Part shown: positions 6,455-14,843 of the stretch, piece by piece
Numbering within the stretch: the first letter of the stretch is position 1
Layout: every line of letters starts with the position of its first letter
Assembly (NCBI RefSeq): GCF_002160915.1
Contig: NZ_NFLM01000010.1
Span: 1-64,000 of the forward strand
Direction of reading: 5' to 3'
From: Faecalibacterium sp. An121
GTDB lineage: Bacteria; Bacillota; Clostridia; Oscillospirales; Ruminococcaceae
Length of the DNA: 64,000 nt
Notes under the pieces: generated by a model
The model's database searches: none
The model's input: the letters and a program-made list of their open reading frames with translations, nothing else
Told to the model about the DNA's origin: nothing
Program-made: the position numbers and the translations under genes

Positions 6455-8638
6455 ATGGCAGAAATCAAGATCGCACTGGCAGGCAACCCGAACTGCGGCA
6501 AGACCACCCTGTTCAACAGCCTGACCGGCGCCAACCAATACGTGGGCAACTGGCCCGGCGTCACGGTGGAAAAGAAGGACGGCAAGCTGAAGGACAGCAA
6601 GGATGTGGTCATCCAGGACCTGCCCGGCATCTACTCGCTGTCCCCCTATACCCTGGAGGAAGTGGTCTCCCGCAACTACCTGGTCAGCGAAAAGCCCGAC
6701 GCCATCCTGAACATCGTGGACGGCACCAACATCGAGCGGAACCTTTACCTGACCTCCCAGCTGATCGAGCTGGGCATCCCGGTGGTGGTGGCCGTCAACA
6801 TGATGGACCTGGTGCGCAAGAACGGTGACAAGATCGACCTGGGCCGGCTGGGCGCCGCCATGGGCTGCAAGGCCGTGGAGATGAGCGCCCTGAAGGGCGA
6901 GGGCTGCAAGGCCGCCGCCGATGCCGCCGTGGCCGCCGCCCGCAGCGGCAAGCCCGCCGATCTGCCCAAGGTCTTTACCGGCAGCGTGGAAAAGGCCATC
7001 GAGACCATCGAGAGCCTGGTGCAGGGCAAGGTGGAAAGCCGCTTTGTCCGCTGGTACGCCGTCAAGCTGTTTGAGCGGGACGAAAAGGTGATGGCCGAGC
7101 TGCACCTGGACAGCGCCACCGCCGCTCAGGTGGAGCAGGCTGTGGCCGCCGTGGAGCAGGAGCTGGACGACGACGCCGAGAGCATCGTCACCAACCAACG
7201 CTATACCTTCATCCACACCGTCATCCAGAAGGCCTATACCCGCAAGGCCCGCAAGGACAACCTGACCGTTTCGGACCGCATCGACCGCATCGTCACCAAC
7301 CGGATGGCGGCCCTGCCCATCTTTGCGGTGGTGATGCTGGTCATCTATACCATCGCCATGGGCGGCACCCCCATTTCCTTCGGCACCATGGGCACCGACT
7401 GGGTCAACGACGTACTGTTCACCGAGATCGTGCCCCCCGCCGTGGAGGGCTTCCTCCTGTCCATCGGCTGCGCCGACTGGCTGGTGGGCCTGATCAACGA
7501 CGGCATTGTGGCCGGCGTGGGCGCAGCCCTGGGCTTTGTGCCCCAGATCCTGGTGCTGAGCTTCCTGCTGGCCATCCTGGAGGATATCGGCTACATGGCC
7601 CGTATCGCCTTTGTGATGGACCGCATCTTCCGCCGCTTCGGCCTGTCGGGCAAGAGCTTCATCCCCCTGCTGGTGGCCTCGGGGTGCGGTGTTCCCGGCG
7701 TCATGGCCAGCCGCACCATTGAGCAGGACCGGGACCGCAAATTGACCATCATGACCACCTGCTTCATCCCCTGCAGCGCCAAAATGCCCATCATCGGCCT
7801 GCTGGCCGGCGCCATCTTCGGGGGCAGCAGTCTGGTGGCCACCAGCGCCTATTTCATCGGCATCGCCGCCGTGGTGGTCAGCGGCATCATCCTGAAAAAG
7901 ACCAGGGCCTTTGCCGGTGACCCGGCGCCCTTCGTCATGGAGCTGCCCGCCTACCATGTGCCCGCCTGGGGCAACGTGCTGCGCGCCACCTGGGAGCGCG
8001 GCTGGTCCTACATCAAGCGGGCCGGTACCGTTATCCTGGCCTCCACCGTGGTGCTGTGGTTCCTGCAGGGCTTCGGCTTCACCGACGGCGGCTTCGGGAT
8101 GGTGGAGGACACCAATACGTCCCTGCTGGCCGCCATCGCCGGCGTGGCCGCTCCCATCTTTGCGCCTCTGGGCTTTGGCACCTGGCGCGCCACCACCGCA
8201 GCCGTCACCGGCCTGATCGCCAAGGAGAACGTGGTGGCCACCCTGGGCGTGCTGTACGGCCTGGCCGAAGTGTCCGAGGAGGGCGAGGAGATCTGGGCCA
8301 ACATCGCCGCCGATTACACCGCCCTGTCCGCTTACAGCTTTATGATCTTCAACCTGCTGTGCGCCCCCTGCTTTGCCGCCATGGGCGCCATCAAGCGCGA
8401 GATGAACAACCCCCGCTGGACCGCCTTTGCCATCGGCTATATGTGCGTGTTCGCCTATGTGGTCTCCCTCATCGTCTACCAGCTGGGCGGACTGATTACC
8501 GGCGAGGTCGCCTTCAATCCCTTCACCGTCGTGGCGGTGGTGCTGCTGGCCGTCCTGCTGTACCTGCTGCTGCGCAAGAACCCCTACGAGTCCAAAGACG
8601 GCGTGCGCCTGAACCGCAAGGCCGCCGCCAACGCCTGA
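6455..8638 (+). CDS. feoB: Ferrous iron transport protein B
   Basis: A 727-residue inner-membrane ferrous iron transporter. The N-terminal G domain has G1 GNPNCGKTT at residues 10-18, G3 DLPG and G4 NMMD, followed by the helical GDI-like domain. The membrane domain begins near residue 285 and carries the conserved GCGVPGVMASRT segment, with a second Gate-type repeat near the C-terminus (LCAPCFAAMGAIKRE). Length and domain order are those of standard FeoB. AAAGGAG precedes the ATG 34 bases after feoA. The upstream promoter and operator suggest induction when iron is scarce. Confidence 0.97.
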   Translation: MAEIKIALAGNPNCGKTTLFNSLTGANQYVGNWPGVTVEKKDGKLKDSKDVVIQDLPGIYSLSPYTLEEVVSRNYLVSEKPDAILNIVDGTNIERNLYLTSQLIELGIPVVVAVNMMDLVRKNGDKIDLGRLGAAMGCKAVEMSALKGEGCKAAADAAVAAARSGKPADLPKVFTGSVEKAIETIESLVQGKVESRFVRWYAVKLFERDEKVMAELHLDSATAAQVEQAVAAVEQELDDDAESIVTNQRYTFIHTVIQKAYTRKARKDNLTVSDRIDRIVTNRMAALPIFAVVMLVIYTIAMGGTPISFGTMGTDWVNDVLFTEIVPPAVEGFLLSIGCADWLVGLINDGIVAGVGAALGFVPQILVLSFLLAILEDIGYMARIAFVMDRIFRRFGLSGKSFIPLLVASGCGVPGVMASRTIEQDRDRKLTIMTTCFIPCSAKMPIIGLLAGAIFGGSSLVATSAYFIGIAAVVVSGIILKKTRAFAGDPAPFVMELPAYHVPAWGNVLRATWERGWSYIKRAGTVILASTVVLWFLQGFGFTDGGFGMVEDTNTSLLAAIAGVAAPIFAPLGFGTWRATTAAVTGLIAKENVVATLGVLYGLAEVSEEGEEIWANIAADYTALSAYSFMIFNLLCAPCFAAMGAIKREMNNPRWTAFAIGYMCVFAYVVSLIVYQLGGLITGEVAFNPFTVVAVVLLAVLLYLLLRKNPYESKDGVRLNRKAAANA

Positions 8639-8732
8639 TTTTTCCCATCCGGGATCTGTGCCGGAGCGCGCCGGTTCAAAACGCCGGCGTGCTCTCCGGA
8701 TCCCCCTGCACCCTGCAAGGAGGTTTGCCGTT

Positions 8733-8915
8733 ATGCTGGAGTTTCTAGCCGCCAATCTGTCCACCATCGTGGTGGGTTCCATCGTGTTCGCACTGGTGGG
8801 GCTGTCGGTGCGCGCCACCGTCCGCGACCTGCGGTCGGGCAAGTGCAGCGGCTGCAGCGGATGCAGTCACTGCGGCTCCGGCGGCAGCTGCCATGGCTGC
8901 GGCGGCTGCCACTGA
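8733..8915 (+). CDS. FeoB-associated Cys-rich membrane protein
   Basis: A 60-residue protein with one N-terminal membrane helix (about residues 7-29) and a cytoplasmic tail of closely spaced Cys, Gly and His (CSGCSGCSHCGSG then CHGCGGCH). This is the layout of the FeoB-associated Cys-rich family, proposed to act like FeoC or to handle metal or redox at FeoB. Position 8733 is the start: AAGGAGG lies 10 bases upstream and the upstream in-frame ATG would add a non-hydrophobic leader. It follows feoB by 94 bases. Confidence 0.88.
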   Translation: MLEFLAANLSTIVVGSIVFALVGLSVRATVRDLRSGKCSGCSGCSHCGSGGSCHGCGGCH

Positions 8916-9003
8916 GCAGATCCGCAAGCGGGCGTGTGCCGCCTTTTCCGGGGGCCGCGCCCGCTTTTTGGCTTCCATTGTGCCGAAAGGAGCTGTTCTT
9001 TTT

Positions 9004-9393
9004 ATGGAGCTTTCCGCCGCCCACCTGCGCTATCTGCTGGCCATCTACCAGACCGCCCACACCCAGCGAGACGTCAGTTCCCGCACCATTGCCGAGCGGC
9101 TGGGGGTCACACGGCCCTCGGTGGCCCGGGCCCTGGGCCAGCTGATGGACCGCGGGATGATCGTCAAGGCCCACTATGGCAAGATCTATCTGACCGACCG
9201 GGGCATCTTTGTGGCCCGGCGGGTGCAGCAGCAGCTGGACTGCGTGCTGGAGCACTTCCCTCCCCTGGCCCTGGAACTGACTGCGGACGAAAAGCACCGG
9301 GCCGCCCTGGCCCTGGCTGCCGCCCTGCCCGAACGTCTCTTTACCGGTGAATACGAGCGCCTGTTCGGCCCCGACGACGCCCTCACCGGCTGA
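9004..9393 (+). CDS. DtxR/MntR-type metal-dependent transcriptional regulator
   Basis: A 129-residue protein with the winged helix of the iron/manganese-dependent regulators: AHLRYLLAIYQ, then RTIAERLGVTRPSVARALGQLMDRGMI and a wing ending in LTDRG. The C-terminal dimer and metal domain is shortened and lacks the usual run of His, Cys and Glu ligands, though ELTADEKHRAAL covers part of the expected region. AAAGGAG lies before the ATG. Its place at the end of the feo operon and the repeated operator-like sequence suggest it is the local iron regulator. Fe versus Mn specificity is not visible. Confidence 0.8.
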   Translation: MELSAAHLRYLLAIYQTAHTQRDVSSRTIAERLGVTRPSVARALGQLMDRGMIVKAHYGKIYLTDRGIFVARRVQQQLDCVLEHFPPLALELTADEKHRAALALAAALPERLFTGEYERLFGPDDALTG

Positions 9394-9401
9394 ACCAGCA
9401 A

Positions 9402-9440
9402 AAAACGGCCCTGCCTCCCAAGCGGAAGCAGGGCCGTTTT
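9402..9440. terminator. Bidirectional terminator between the feo operon and the PAP2 gene
   Basis: A 13-bp perfect stem, AAAACGGCCCTGC (9402-9414) with GCAGGGCCGTTTT (9428-9440). The A and T runs on the two sides let it work in both directions, which suits the converging genes. Confidence 0.92.
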
Positions 9441-9463
9441 GCGTTTGGATCTTCCGGGCGGCC

Positions 9464-9991
9464 TCACAGGCACAGGCATCCCACGGCAAAGCCAAGGGCT
9501 GCGCCGGCCAGCACGTCTCCTGCCGTATGCACCCCTGCCACCACGCGCTCGGCGCAGATGGCCGCATCCACCGCCGCCAAAACCGCGGCCCAGAGGGGAC
9601 ACACCGGCAGCCAGGCCATGGCGATCACCGCGCCGCTGACGGCGTGCCGGGAGGGAAAGGACCGCCCCCGGGTCTTTTTGGGCACCAGAGCCTCAAAGCC
9701 GGGCTGCTGGTAGGGCCGGGGGCAGTCCAAAACCCGGCGCAGCCAGCCGCAGCCCAGGAAAGCTGCCGCCGGCACCAGGACTGCGCGGGCCAGCTGCTGC
9801 ATATCCTGATCCGTGGCGGCCCATCGCGCCCCCAGCACGGCCAGCAGCACCCCGTAGGAGGCCGCCGTCACCCAGGGCAGGCCCCGGTCCAGGGCCCGCA
9901 GGACACGCAGCGCCGCAGGGCGCGCCTCAAACCAGGCCCGTATCTTTTGGTACTGGGCCGGGGACATCCCCAGCCGGCTGCTTTGCATCAT
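9464..9991 (-). CDS. PAP2 superfamily membrane phosphatase
   Basis: A 175-residue integral membrane protein with the three phosphatase motifs of the PAP2 family: RRVLDCPRP (C1), the PSRHA segment (C2), and RVVAGVHTAGD (C3) with the catalytic His and Asp. The C3 Ser/Ala before Arg is a Glu here. Such enzymes dephosphorylate lipid phosphates, including undecaprenyl pyrophosphate; which substrate applies cannot be told. It follows the DUF1643 gene by 12 bases and ends at a bidirectional terminator. Confidence 0.85.
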   Translation of the reverse strand: MMQSSRLGMSPAQYQKIRAWFEARPAALRVLRALDRGLPWVTAASYGVLLAVLGARWAATDQDMQQLARAVLVPAAAFLGCGWLRRVLDCPRPYQQPGFEALVPKKTRGRSFPSRHAVSGAVIAMAWLPVCPLWAAVLAAVDAAICAERVVAGVHTAGDVLAGAALGFAVGCLCL

Positions 9992-10003
9992 CCTGCCGCC
10001 CCC

Positions 10004-10567
10004 TCAAAAGCAGCTGTCCAGATACCCCTCCACATCGAAGGGCTCGGGCACCGCGTCCTTGCGCAGATAGAGCGGGTGGTGGGGGTGGCCCTTTTTGCTC
10101 CGTTTGCCGATGGTGACCCAGGGGATATCTTTTTCCCGGGTCAGCGCCACCATCTCCCGCATCAGGCCCGGCAGATAGGCCCGCTTTTCGATCAGGGTGC
10201 CCCAGGCTGCCCACATGGTGGGCTGCGTTTGGGCCAGCACTGCCGCCAGCCACCGCAGGTTCTCATCGCACAGGGCCCGGTCGGGCACAAGGTCCATATC
10301 GTTGGGATCGGTGGCCCGCTGGGGGTAGACATTGAACATGATCCAGCTGTCGAAGCCGTTGGAGGCCGCCAGCCGCTCCACGCTCTTGACGGTGGGGTCC
10401 AGCGCGCCGGGCTGTGCGGTGCTGGGGTTGATGCCGATGCACACCAGCGGCCTGTGTCCCGGCCGCCCCAGCACATACCGGTAGGGCATATAGACATGGG
10501 GCTCATAATACCACAGGCCCCCGGCGTATTCCCCCGCCTGGAGCGCGGGGAGGGTTTTTGTTTCCAT
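10004..10567 (-). CDS. DUF1643 family protein
   Basis: A 187-residue soluble protein recognised by the DUF1643 core: YRYVLGR, then LVCIGINPSTA, the DPTVKSVERLA helix and a FNVYPQRAT segment. The family has no established function, although the glycosylase-like GINPSTA motif has prompted suggestions of a link to nucleic-acid metabolism. It is the first gene of a two-gene unit with the PAP2 phosphatase and has its own promoter at 10597-10625. No catalytic role is assigned here. Confidence 0.8.
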   Translation of the reverse strand: METKTLPALQAGEYAGGLWYYEPHVYMPYRYVLGRPGHRPLVCIGINPSTAQPGALDPTVKSVERLAASNGFDSWIMFNVYPQRATDPNDMDLVPDRALCDENLRWLAAVLAQTQPTMWAAWGTLIEKRAYLPGLMREMVALTREKDIPWVTIGKRSKKGHPHHPLYLRKDAVPEPFDVEGYLDSCF

Positions 10568-10596
10568 CTTGATCCTGTTCCCTTCGTTTTTCTTTT

Positions 10597-10625
10597 ATGG
10601 TACCTGAAAACCGGGCCGGTTGCAA
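10597..10625 (-). promoter_or_regulatory. Promoter of the DUF1643-PAP2 unit
   Basis: Read on the minus strand: TTGCAA (10625-10620), a 17-bp spacer and TACCAT (10602-10597). Confidence 0.55.
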
Positions 10626-10722
10626 GCGCCGGGCGCAAAAAAGGCCCTGCGCGTCTGCCCGGGGCGCCGGGGCTGCCGGCCGTCCCCCGCTGATGTATCC
10701 CAGCACTGTCTGCCCGACGGTA

Positions 10723-10751
10723 GAGACAAAACACAAAATCTGTGGTATACT
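10723..10751 (+). promoter_or_regulatory. Promoter of the BMP-domain gene
   Basis: GAGACA (10723-10728), a 17-bp spacer and TATACT (10746-10751). The bases before the -10 (TGG) make it an extended -10 promoter. Confidence 0.55.
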
Positions 10752-10828
10752 GTAGGATAAGGCGGGCCGCCCCCGCCTTTGTGTGTGTGAGATCCGGCTT
10801 TTTTGCAAAGAAAGGAGCCTTTTACATT

Positions 10829-12805
10829 ATGTCGATGGAAGAATATAAAGCAGCCCTCAAGGCAGGTCAGAAAGACTACCGCGCCCATGTGGCCCGGGGC
10901 CAGAACCCTTACCTGCCGGTGTTGGACGACATCCTTGTCAACGTGGACATTGTGGCCACCGAGCCTCTGGGCCTGGTGAATATGCCCAGCGAGAGCATCG
11001 TGGGCACCAAGACCAGCGGCCGCCACACCGCTTTTGCCCCCAACTTCATGCCCTTGCTGGACGTGGACACCGAGTTTGCCACCAAGTGGTCCAACCTCTG
11101 TGAGGCCCATCTGGAAGAGGGCATCCGCAACCCGGTCACCGCCTATGAGTTTTTGAACCAGTTCTATATCGAGGAGGGCAACAAGCGGGTGTCGGTGCTC
11201 AAGCACTTCGACTCGGCCAGCATCCCCGGCACCGTCGTCCGGCTCATCCCCGCCCGCAACAACAGCCTGGAGAACCGCATCTATTACGAGTTTCTGGATT
11301 TTTACAAGCTGAGCCGGGTGAACATCGTCCAGTTTTCGCGGCCGGGCAGCTACGCCAAGCTGCAAAAGCTGGTATGCAAGGCGTCGGGGGAGGAGTGGAC
11401 CGATGACGACCGGCTGAACTTCAATGCCCTGCACACCAAGTTCCGCAAGCAGTTCCGGGCTCTGGGAGGCGCACAGCTGCCCCTGACGGTGGGCGACGCG
11501 CTGCTGGTGTACCTGTCGGTCTACCGCTACTCGGACGCCTGCGACGCCACCCCCGCCCAGATCAAGGAAAACCTGGCCCGCATCTGGGACGAGATCACCG
11601 TCCTGACCAAAGACCAGGCGGTGGAAGTGGTGCTGGAGCCCCACCCCGACACCGCCTCGCCCCTCACCAGCCTGACCAGCCTGACCAAGGGCAAGCTAAA
11701 TCTGTTCAACCCCCGCCCCAGCGAGCTGCGCGTGGTCTTTCTGCACGAGTACAACAAGGCCACCAGCGCCTGGGTGCGCGCCCATGAAAAGGGCCGGGAC
11801 GCCCTGGCCAACACCTTCACCGACCGGGTGATCCTGTCCTCCCGGGAGAACGTGGACCCCCAGGTGGACGCCGAGCAGGTGCTGGAGGAGGTGGCCCACG
11901 ACGGCGCCGACGTGGTATTCACCACCAGCGTCCGGATGCACACCGCCTGCCTCAAGGTGGCGGCCCAGCACCCCAAGACCAAGTTCCTGAACTGCTCGCT
12001 CAACGCCCCGCACCCCCTGGTGCGCACCTATTACCCCCGCACCTATGAGGCCACCTATATCCTGGGGATGCTGGCGGGCATCCTCTCCCCCACCGACACG
12101 GTGGGCTATGTGGCCGCCAACCCCGTCTATGGCACCCCCGCCGCCATCAATGCCTATGCCCAGGGCCTGCGCTCGGTGCGGCCCTCCGGCCGGGTGGCGC
12201 TGCGCTGGGCCTGCCTGCCCGACCCGGCCCATCCCCTGGACTTTTCGGACCGCCCCGACGTGACTCTCTTTTACGCGCGGGACAGCCGTGAAGCTCCCGA
12301 TTCCCACCGGGATTACGGCCTGTGCCAGCGGCTGCCCGACGGAGTCATCCGGCCCCTGGGCCTGCCCGACTGGCGCTGGGACGTGTTCTATGTGGAGATC
12401 ATCCGCTCCATCCTCAACGGCAGCTGGGACAACGCCGACACCGGCAAGGCCATCAACTACTGGTGGGGCATGAAGAGCGGCGCCGTCAGCATCCGTTACA
12501 GCGACGGGCTGCCCGGCGGCTCCCTGCAGCTGCTGGGCCTGATGGAGACCCAGCTGCACAGCGGCCTGCTGACCATCTTCCCCACCAAGGTCTATGCACA
12601 GGACCATCAGATGCACTCGCCCCAGAAGGTGGTCTACACCCCCAAGGAGCTGATGCTGATGGATTGGCTGGACGCCTGCGTGGAGGGCGAGCTGCCCGGC
12701 TACGACCAGCTGGACGTCAAGACCCGCGCCCTGGCCGACATCTGCGGCCTGGACGTCATCAAGGGCCAGCCCGAAGCGCTGGCCGCCCCCAAGGCAAAGC
12801 AGTGA
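10829..12805 (+). CDS. Cytosolic BMP-family ligand-binding protein with an N-terminal ParB-like region
   Basis: A 658-residue protein. From about residue 297 it has the BMP/PBP1 fold of nucleoside-binding lipoproteins (LRVVFLHEYNKATSAWVRAHEKGRD, a VVFTTSVRMH turn, then YILGMLAGILS and VGYVAANPVYG). It has no signal peptide or lipobox, so it should stay in the cytoplasm, and no BMP-type permease or ATPase is nearby. Residues about 96-141 (FYIEEGNKRVSVLKHF then IPGTVVRL) resemble the ParB N-terminal fold. Position 10829 is preferred because AAAGGAGCC lies about 11 bases upstream. The likely role is an intracellular sensor or binding protein, not a transporter subunit. Confidence 0.7.
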   Translation: MSMEEYKAALKAGQKDYRAHVARGQNPYLPVLDDILVNVDIVATEPLGLVNMPSESIVGTKTSGRHTAFAPNFMPLLDVDTEFATKWSNLCEAHLEEGIRNPVTAYEFLNQFYIEEGNKRVSVLKHFDSASIPGTVVRLIPARNNSLENRIYYEFLDFYKLSRVNIVQFSRPGSYAKLQKLVCKASGEEWTDDDRLNFNALHTKFRKQFRALGGAQLPLTVGDALLVYLSVYRYSDACDATPAQIKENLARIWDEITVLTKDQAVEVVLEPHPDTASPLTSLTSLTKGKLNLFNPRPSELRVVFLHEYNKATSAWVRAHEKGRDALANTFTDRVILSSRENVDPQVDAEQVLEEVAHDGADVVFTTSVRMHTACLKVAAQHPKTKFLNCSLNAPHPLVRTYYPRTYEATYILGMLAGILSPTDTVGYVAANPVYGTPAAINAYAQGLRSVRPSGRVALRWACLPDPAHPLDFSDRPDVTLFYARDSREAPDSHRDYGLCQRLPDGVIRPLGLPDWRWDVFYVEIIRSILNGSWDNADTGKAINYWWGMKSGAVSIRYSDGLPGGSLQLLGLMETQLHSGLLTIFPTKVYAQDHQMHSPQKVVYTPKELMLMDWLDACVEGELPGYDQLDVKTRALADICGLDVIKGQPEALAAPKAKQ

Positions 12806-12877
12806 CCCCCGCTGCGGCAAAACGGCAAATGGTAAAAAGGTAAAAGGAAATTCAAACAGAACGGAGCATGAGGGAAC

Positions 12878-13540
12878 GTGAAGATACTCGCAATTTCGGA
12901 TGTAGCCTCAAAGGCGCTGTGGTCATCCCAATGCCGGGAGCGGCTGGATGGCGTAGACCTGATCTTGTCCTGCGGGGACCTGCCCCGCGCCTACCTGGAA
13001 TATCTGACCAACTTCACCGCCGCGCCCATCCTCTACGTCCACGGCAACCACGACAACGATTACGCCCAGCATGAGCCGGGCGGCTGCATCTGCGTGGACG
13101 ACGGGGTCTACAACTGGAAGGGCCTGCGGATCATGGGCCTGGGCGGCTCGATCCGCTACAACCGCGAGAGCCCCTACCAGTACACCGAGCGCGCCATGCG
13201 CCGGCGCATCGCACGGCTGCGGCCCAAGGTGCGCCGGATGGGGGGCATCGACGTGCTGCTGACCCACGCCCCCGCCCGGGGCCTGAACGACGGCGACGAT
13301 CTGCCCCACCAGGGTTTCGCCTGCTTCAACAACCTGCTGGATGAGCTGAAGCCCAGGTGGTTCGTCCATGGGCACATCCATTTGTTCTACAACTACAAGC
13401 TTCCCCGGGTGTGCCAGCGGGGCGAGACCACCGTCATCAACGCCACCGAGCGCTATCTCTTTGAGGTGCCCGACCCCGAGCCTCTGGATACACGGAAAGT
13501 GTTCTTCTTCCGCTCCGTTATTGCGTCCATCTCCAAATAA
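12878..13540 (+). CDS. Calcineurin-like metallophosphoesterase
   Basis: A 220-residue enzyme with the dinuclear metal motifs of the family in order: KILAISD, LILSCGDLP, VHGNHDND, LLTHAP and the C-terminal VHGHIH. It starts at a GTG at 12878; the next sensible start would delete the first metal motif, so this one is required. It begins 72 bases after the BMP-domain gene with no terminator between them, suggesting co-transcription. The substrate could be a phosphodiester, a cyclic nucleotide or a protein phosphate; nothing in the sequence decides. Confidence 0.85.
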   Translation: MKILAISDVASKALWSSQCRERLDGVDLILSCGDLPRAYLEYLTNFTAAPILYVHGNHDNDYAQHEPGGCICVDDGVYNWKGLRIMGLGGSIRYNRESPYQYTERAMRRRIARLRPKVRRMGGIDVLLTHAPARGLNDGDDLPHQGFACFNNLLDELKPRWFVHGHIHLFYNYKLPRVCQRGETTVINATERYLFEVPDPEPLDTRKVFFFRSVIASISK

Positions 13541-13555
13541 CGACCCGCTTTGGGA

Positions 13556-13583
13556 CCCCCGCGGCTTTGGCTGCGGGGGTTTT
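13556..13583 (+). terminator. Terminator after the phosphoesterase gene
   Basis: CCCCCGCGGC (near 13556-13565) pairs with GCTGCGGGGG (near 13570-13579) with one G-T pair, followed by T residues. Confidence 0.85.
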
Positions 13584-13591
13584 CGTGTACC

Positions 13592-13639
13592 GAAAAACAG
13601 GCCCCGCCCGGACGCATCGCATCCGGACAGGGCCTGTTT
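13592..13639 (-). terminator. Terminator of the D-2-hydroxyacid dehydrogenase gene
   Basis: AAACAGGCCC (13595-13604) pairs with GGGCCTGTTT (13630-13639); on the minus strand the stem is followed by a T run. Confidence 0.85.
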
Positions 13640-13649
13640 GGATGAGGTT

Positions 13650-14639
13650 TTACGCCAGGCTGACGTCGTGGCGGGTCGGCTCTCCCCTGGCAAAGGCGGC
13701 GGCGCTCTCAAAAACGCCCCGCACCATGCTCTCCACATCCTCGTCGGTGTAGAAAGCGGTGTGGCAGGTCAGGAGCACGTTGGGGAAACTGCGCAGCAAA
13801 GCCAGCTCGGTGTTGGGGATGGGGTCTCCCGAGCGGTCGTAGTAGTACAGGCCGTTCTCGTTTTCCAGCACATCCAGGGCGGCGGCCCCCACCTTGCCCT
13901 GCTCCAAAGCAGCGATGAGGGCGTCGCTGTCGATCAGGCTGCCCCGGGCGGTGTTGACGATCACCACCCCGTCCTTCATCCTGGCCAGGGCGTTGGCGTC
14001 GATCAGGTGATGGTTGCCGGCGTTGGCGTTGGTGTGGAGGGTGATGACGTCGCACTGGGCAAACAGGGTGTCCAGGTCCACATACTCGGCGTATCTGCCC
14101 CCCTCCTCGCTGGGGTAGAGGTCATAGGCCAGCAGCCGGCACCCGAAGCCGGACAGGTGCTGCAGCACCGTGCGGCCAATGTGCCCGGTGCCGATGACGC
14201 CCACCGTGCAGCCCGACAGATCCCGGCCGATCTTGCCTTTCAGGCCGTAGTCCTGCACCTCTCCCCGCTTGAGGATGTGCCCCACCCGCCGCAGGCTCAT
14301 CAGCATCAGCATGATGGCAAAGTTGGCCACGCCCCGGGGCGGGTAGTCCACGTTGGATACCTTCATCCCCAGCTGGCGGGCCATCTCCCGGTCCACGTGC
14401 TCGTAGCCGATCGAGCGGCAGCAGATGTACTTGACCCCCAGCTGGTGGAACCGCTCCACCATGGCCGCGCCCATGTCGCAGGGGGTCATGGATACGGCGT
14501 CGCAGCCTGCGGCCAGGGCGGCGTTCTCATAGGTAGGATAATCCTCGCAGCCGTCAAATGCGATGCCGGTCTCGGCGCTGAGCTTTTGGGCGCAGGCCAG
14601 CTCGTCAAAAGGGCGGAGGGCATAAAAGAAGATCTTCAT
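13650..14639 (-). CDS. D-2-hydroxyacid dehydrogenase, D-lactate dehydrogenase-like
   Basis: A 329-residue NAD-dependent reductase that interconverts a 2-keto acid and a D-2-hydroxy acid, most likely pyruvate and D-lactate. The nucleotide-binding motif GVIGTGHIGRTV is present, with an acidic residue ending the next strand (LLAYDLY), which favours NAD. The catalytic Arg (NTARGSLID), Glu (VLENENG) and His (LTCHTAFYT) are all visible. The CRSIGYEHVD segment and YYDRSGDPI loop resemble the LdhA/VanH group. It is a single gene, divergent from pepT. Other D-hydroxyacids remain possible substrates. Confidence 0.85.
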   Translation of the reverse strand: MKIFFYALRPFDELACAQKLSAETGIAFDGCEDYPTYENAALAAGCDAVSMTPCDMGAAMVERFHQLGVKYICCRSIGYEHVDREMARQLGMKVSNVDYPPRGVANFAIMLMLMSLRRVGHILKRGEVQDYGLKGKIGRDLSGCTVGVIGTGHIGRTVLQHLSGFGCRLLAYDLYPSEEGGRYAEYVDLDTLFAQCDVITLHTNANAGNHHLIDANALARMKDGVVIVNTARGSLIDSDALIAALEQGKVGAAALDVLENENGLYYYDRSGDPIPNTELALLRSFPNVLLTCHTAFYTDEDVESMVRGVFESAAAFARGEPTRHDVSLA

Positions 14640-14736
14640 GGTGATCCACCTTCCTCATTGCAATGTTTGGGATACGGCTGCCTTTATGATAGCACGTTTT
14701 GGCCCCGGCGCGGCAGGCTTTTGGGGTGAATCTTTC

Positions 14737-14751
14737 TCACCTGCAAGGTGA
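14737..14751. promoter_or_regulatory. Inverted repeat in the ldh-pepT divergent region
   Basis: TCACCT-GCA-AGGTGA is a perfect 6-bp-arm inverted repeat about 30-45 bp upstream of the pepT promoter. It is a candidate operator; no regulator is assigned. Confidence 0.35.
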
Positions 14752-14774
14752 ATTCAGACGATATCCGCCGGCTC

Positions 14775-14803
14775 TTGTAAATGGAGGCAAAATAGAGTAT
14801 CCT
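14775..14803 (+). promoter_or_regulatory. Probable promoter of pepT
   Basis: TTGTAA (14775-14780), a 17-bp spacer and TATCCT (14798-14803). Confidence 0.5.
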
Positions 14804-14843
14804 AAAAGGCAGAGAATTTCACCCCCAGGAAAGGAGCCTTGTC

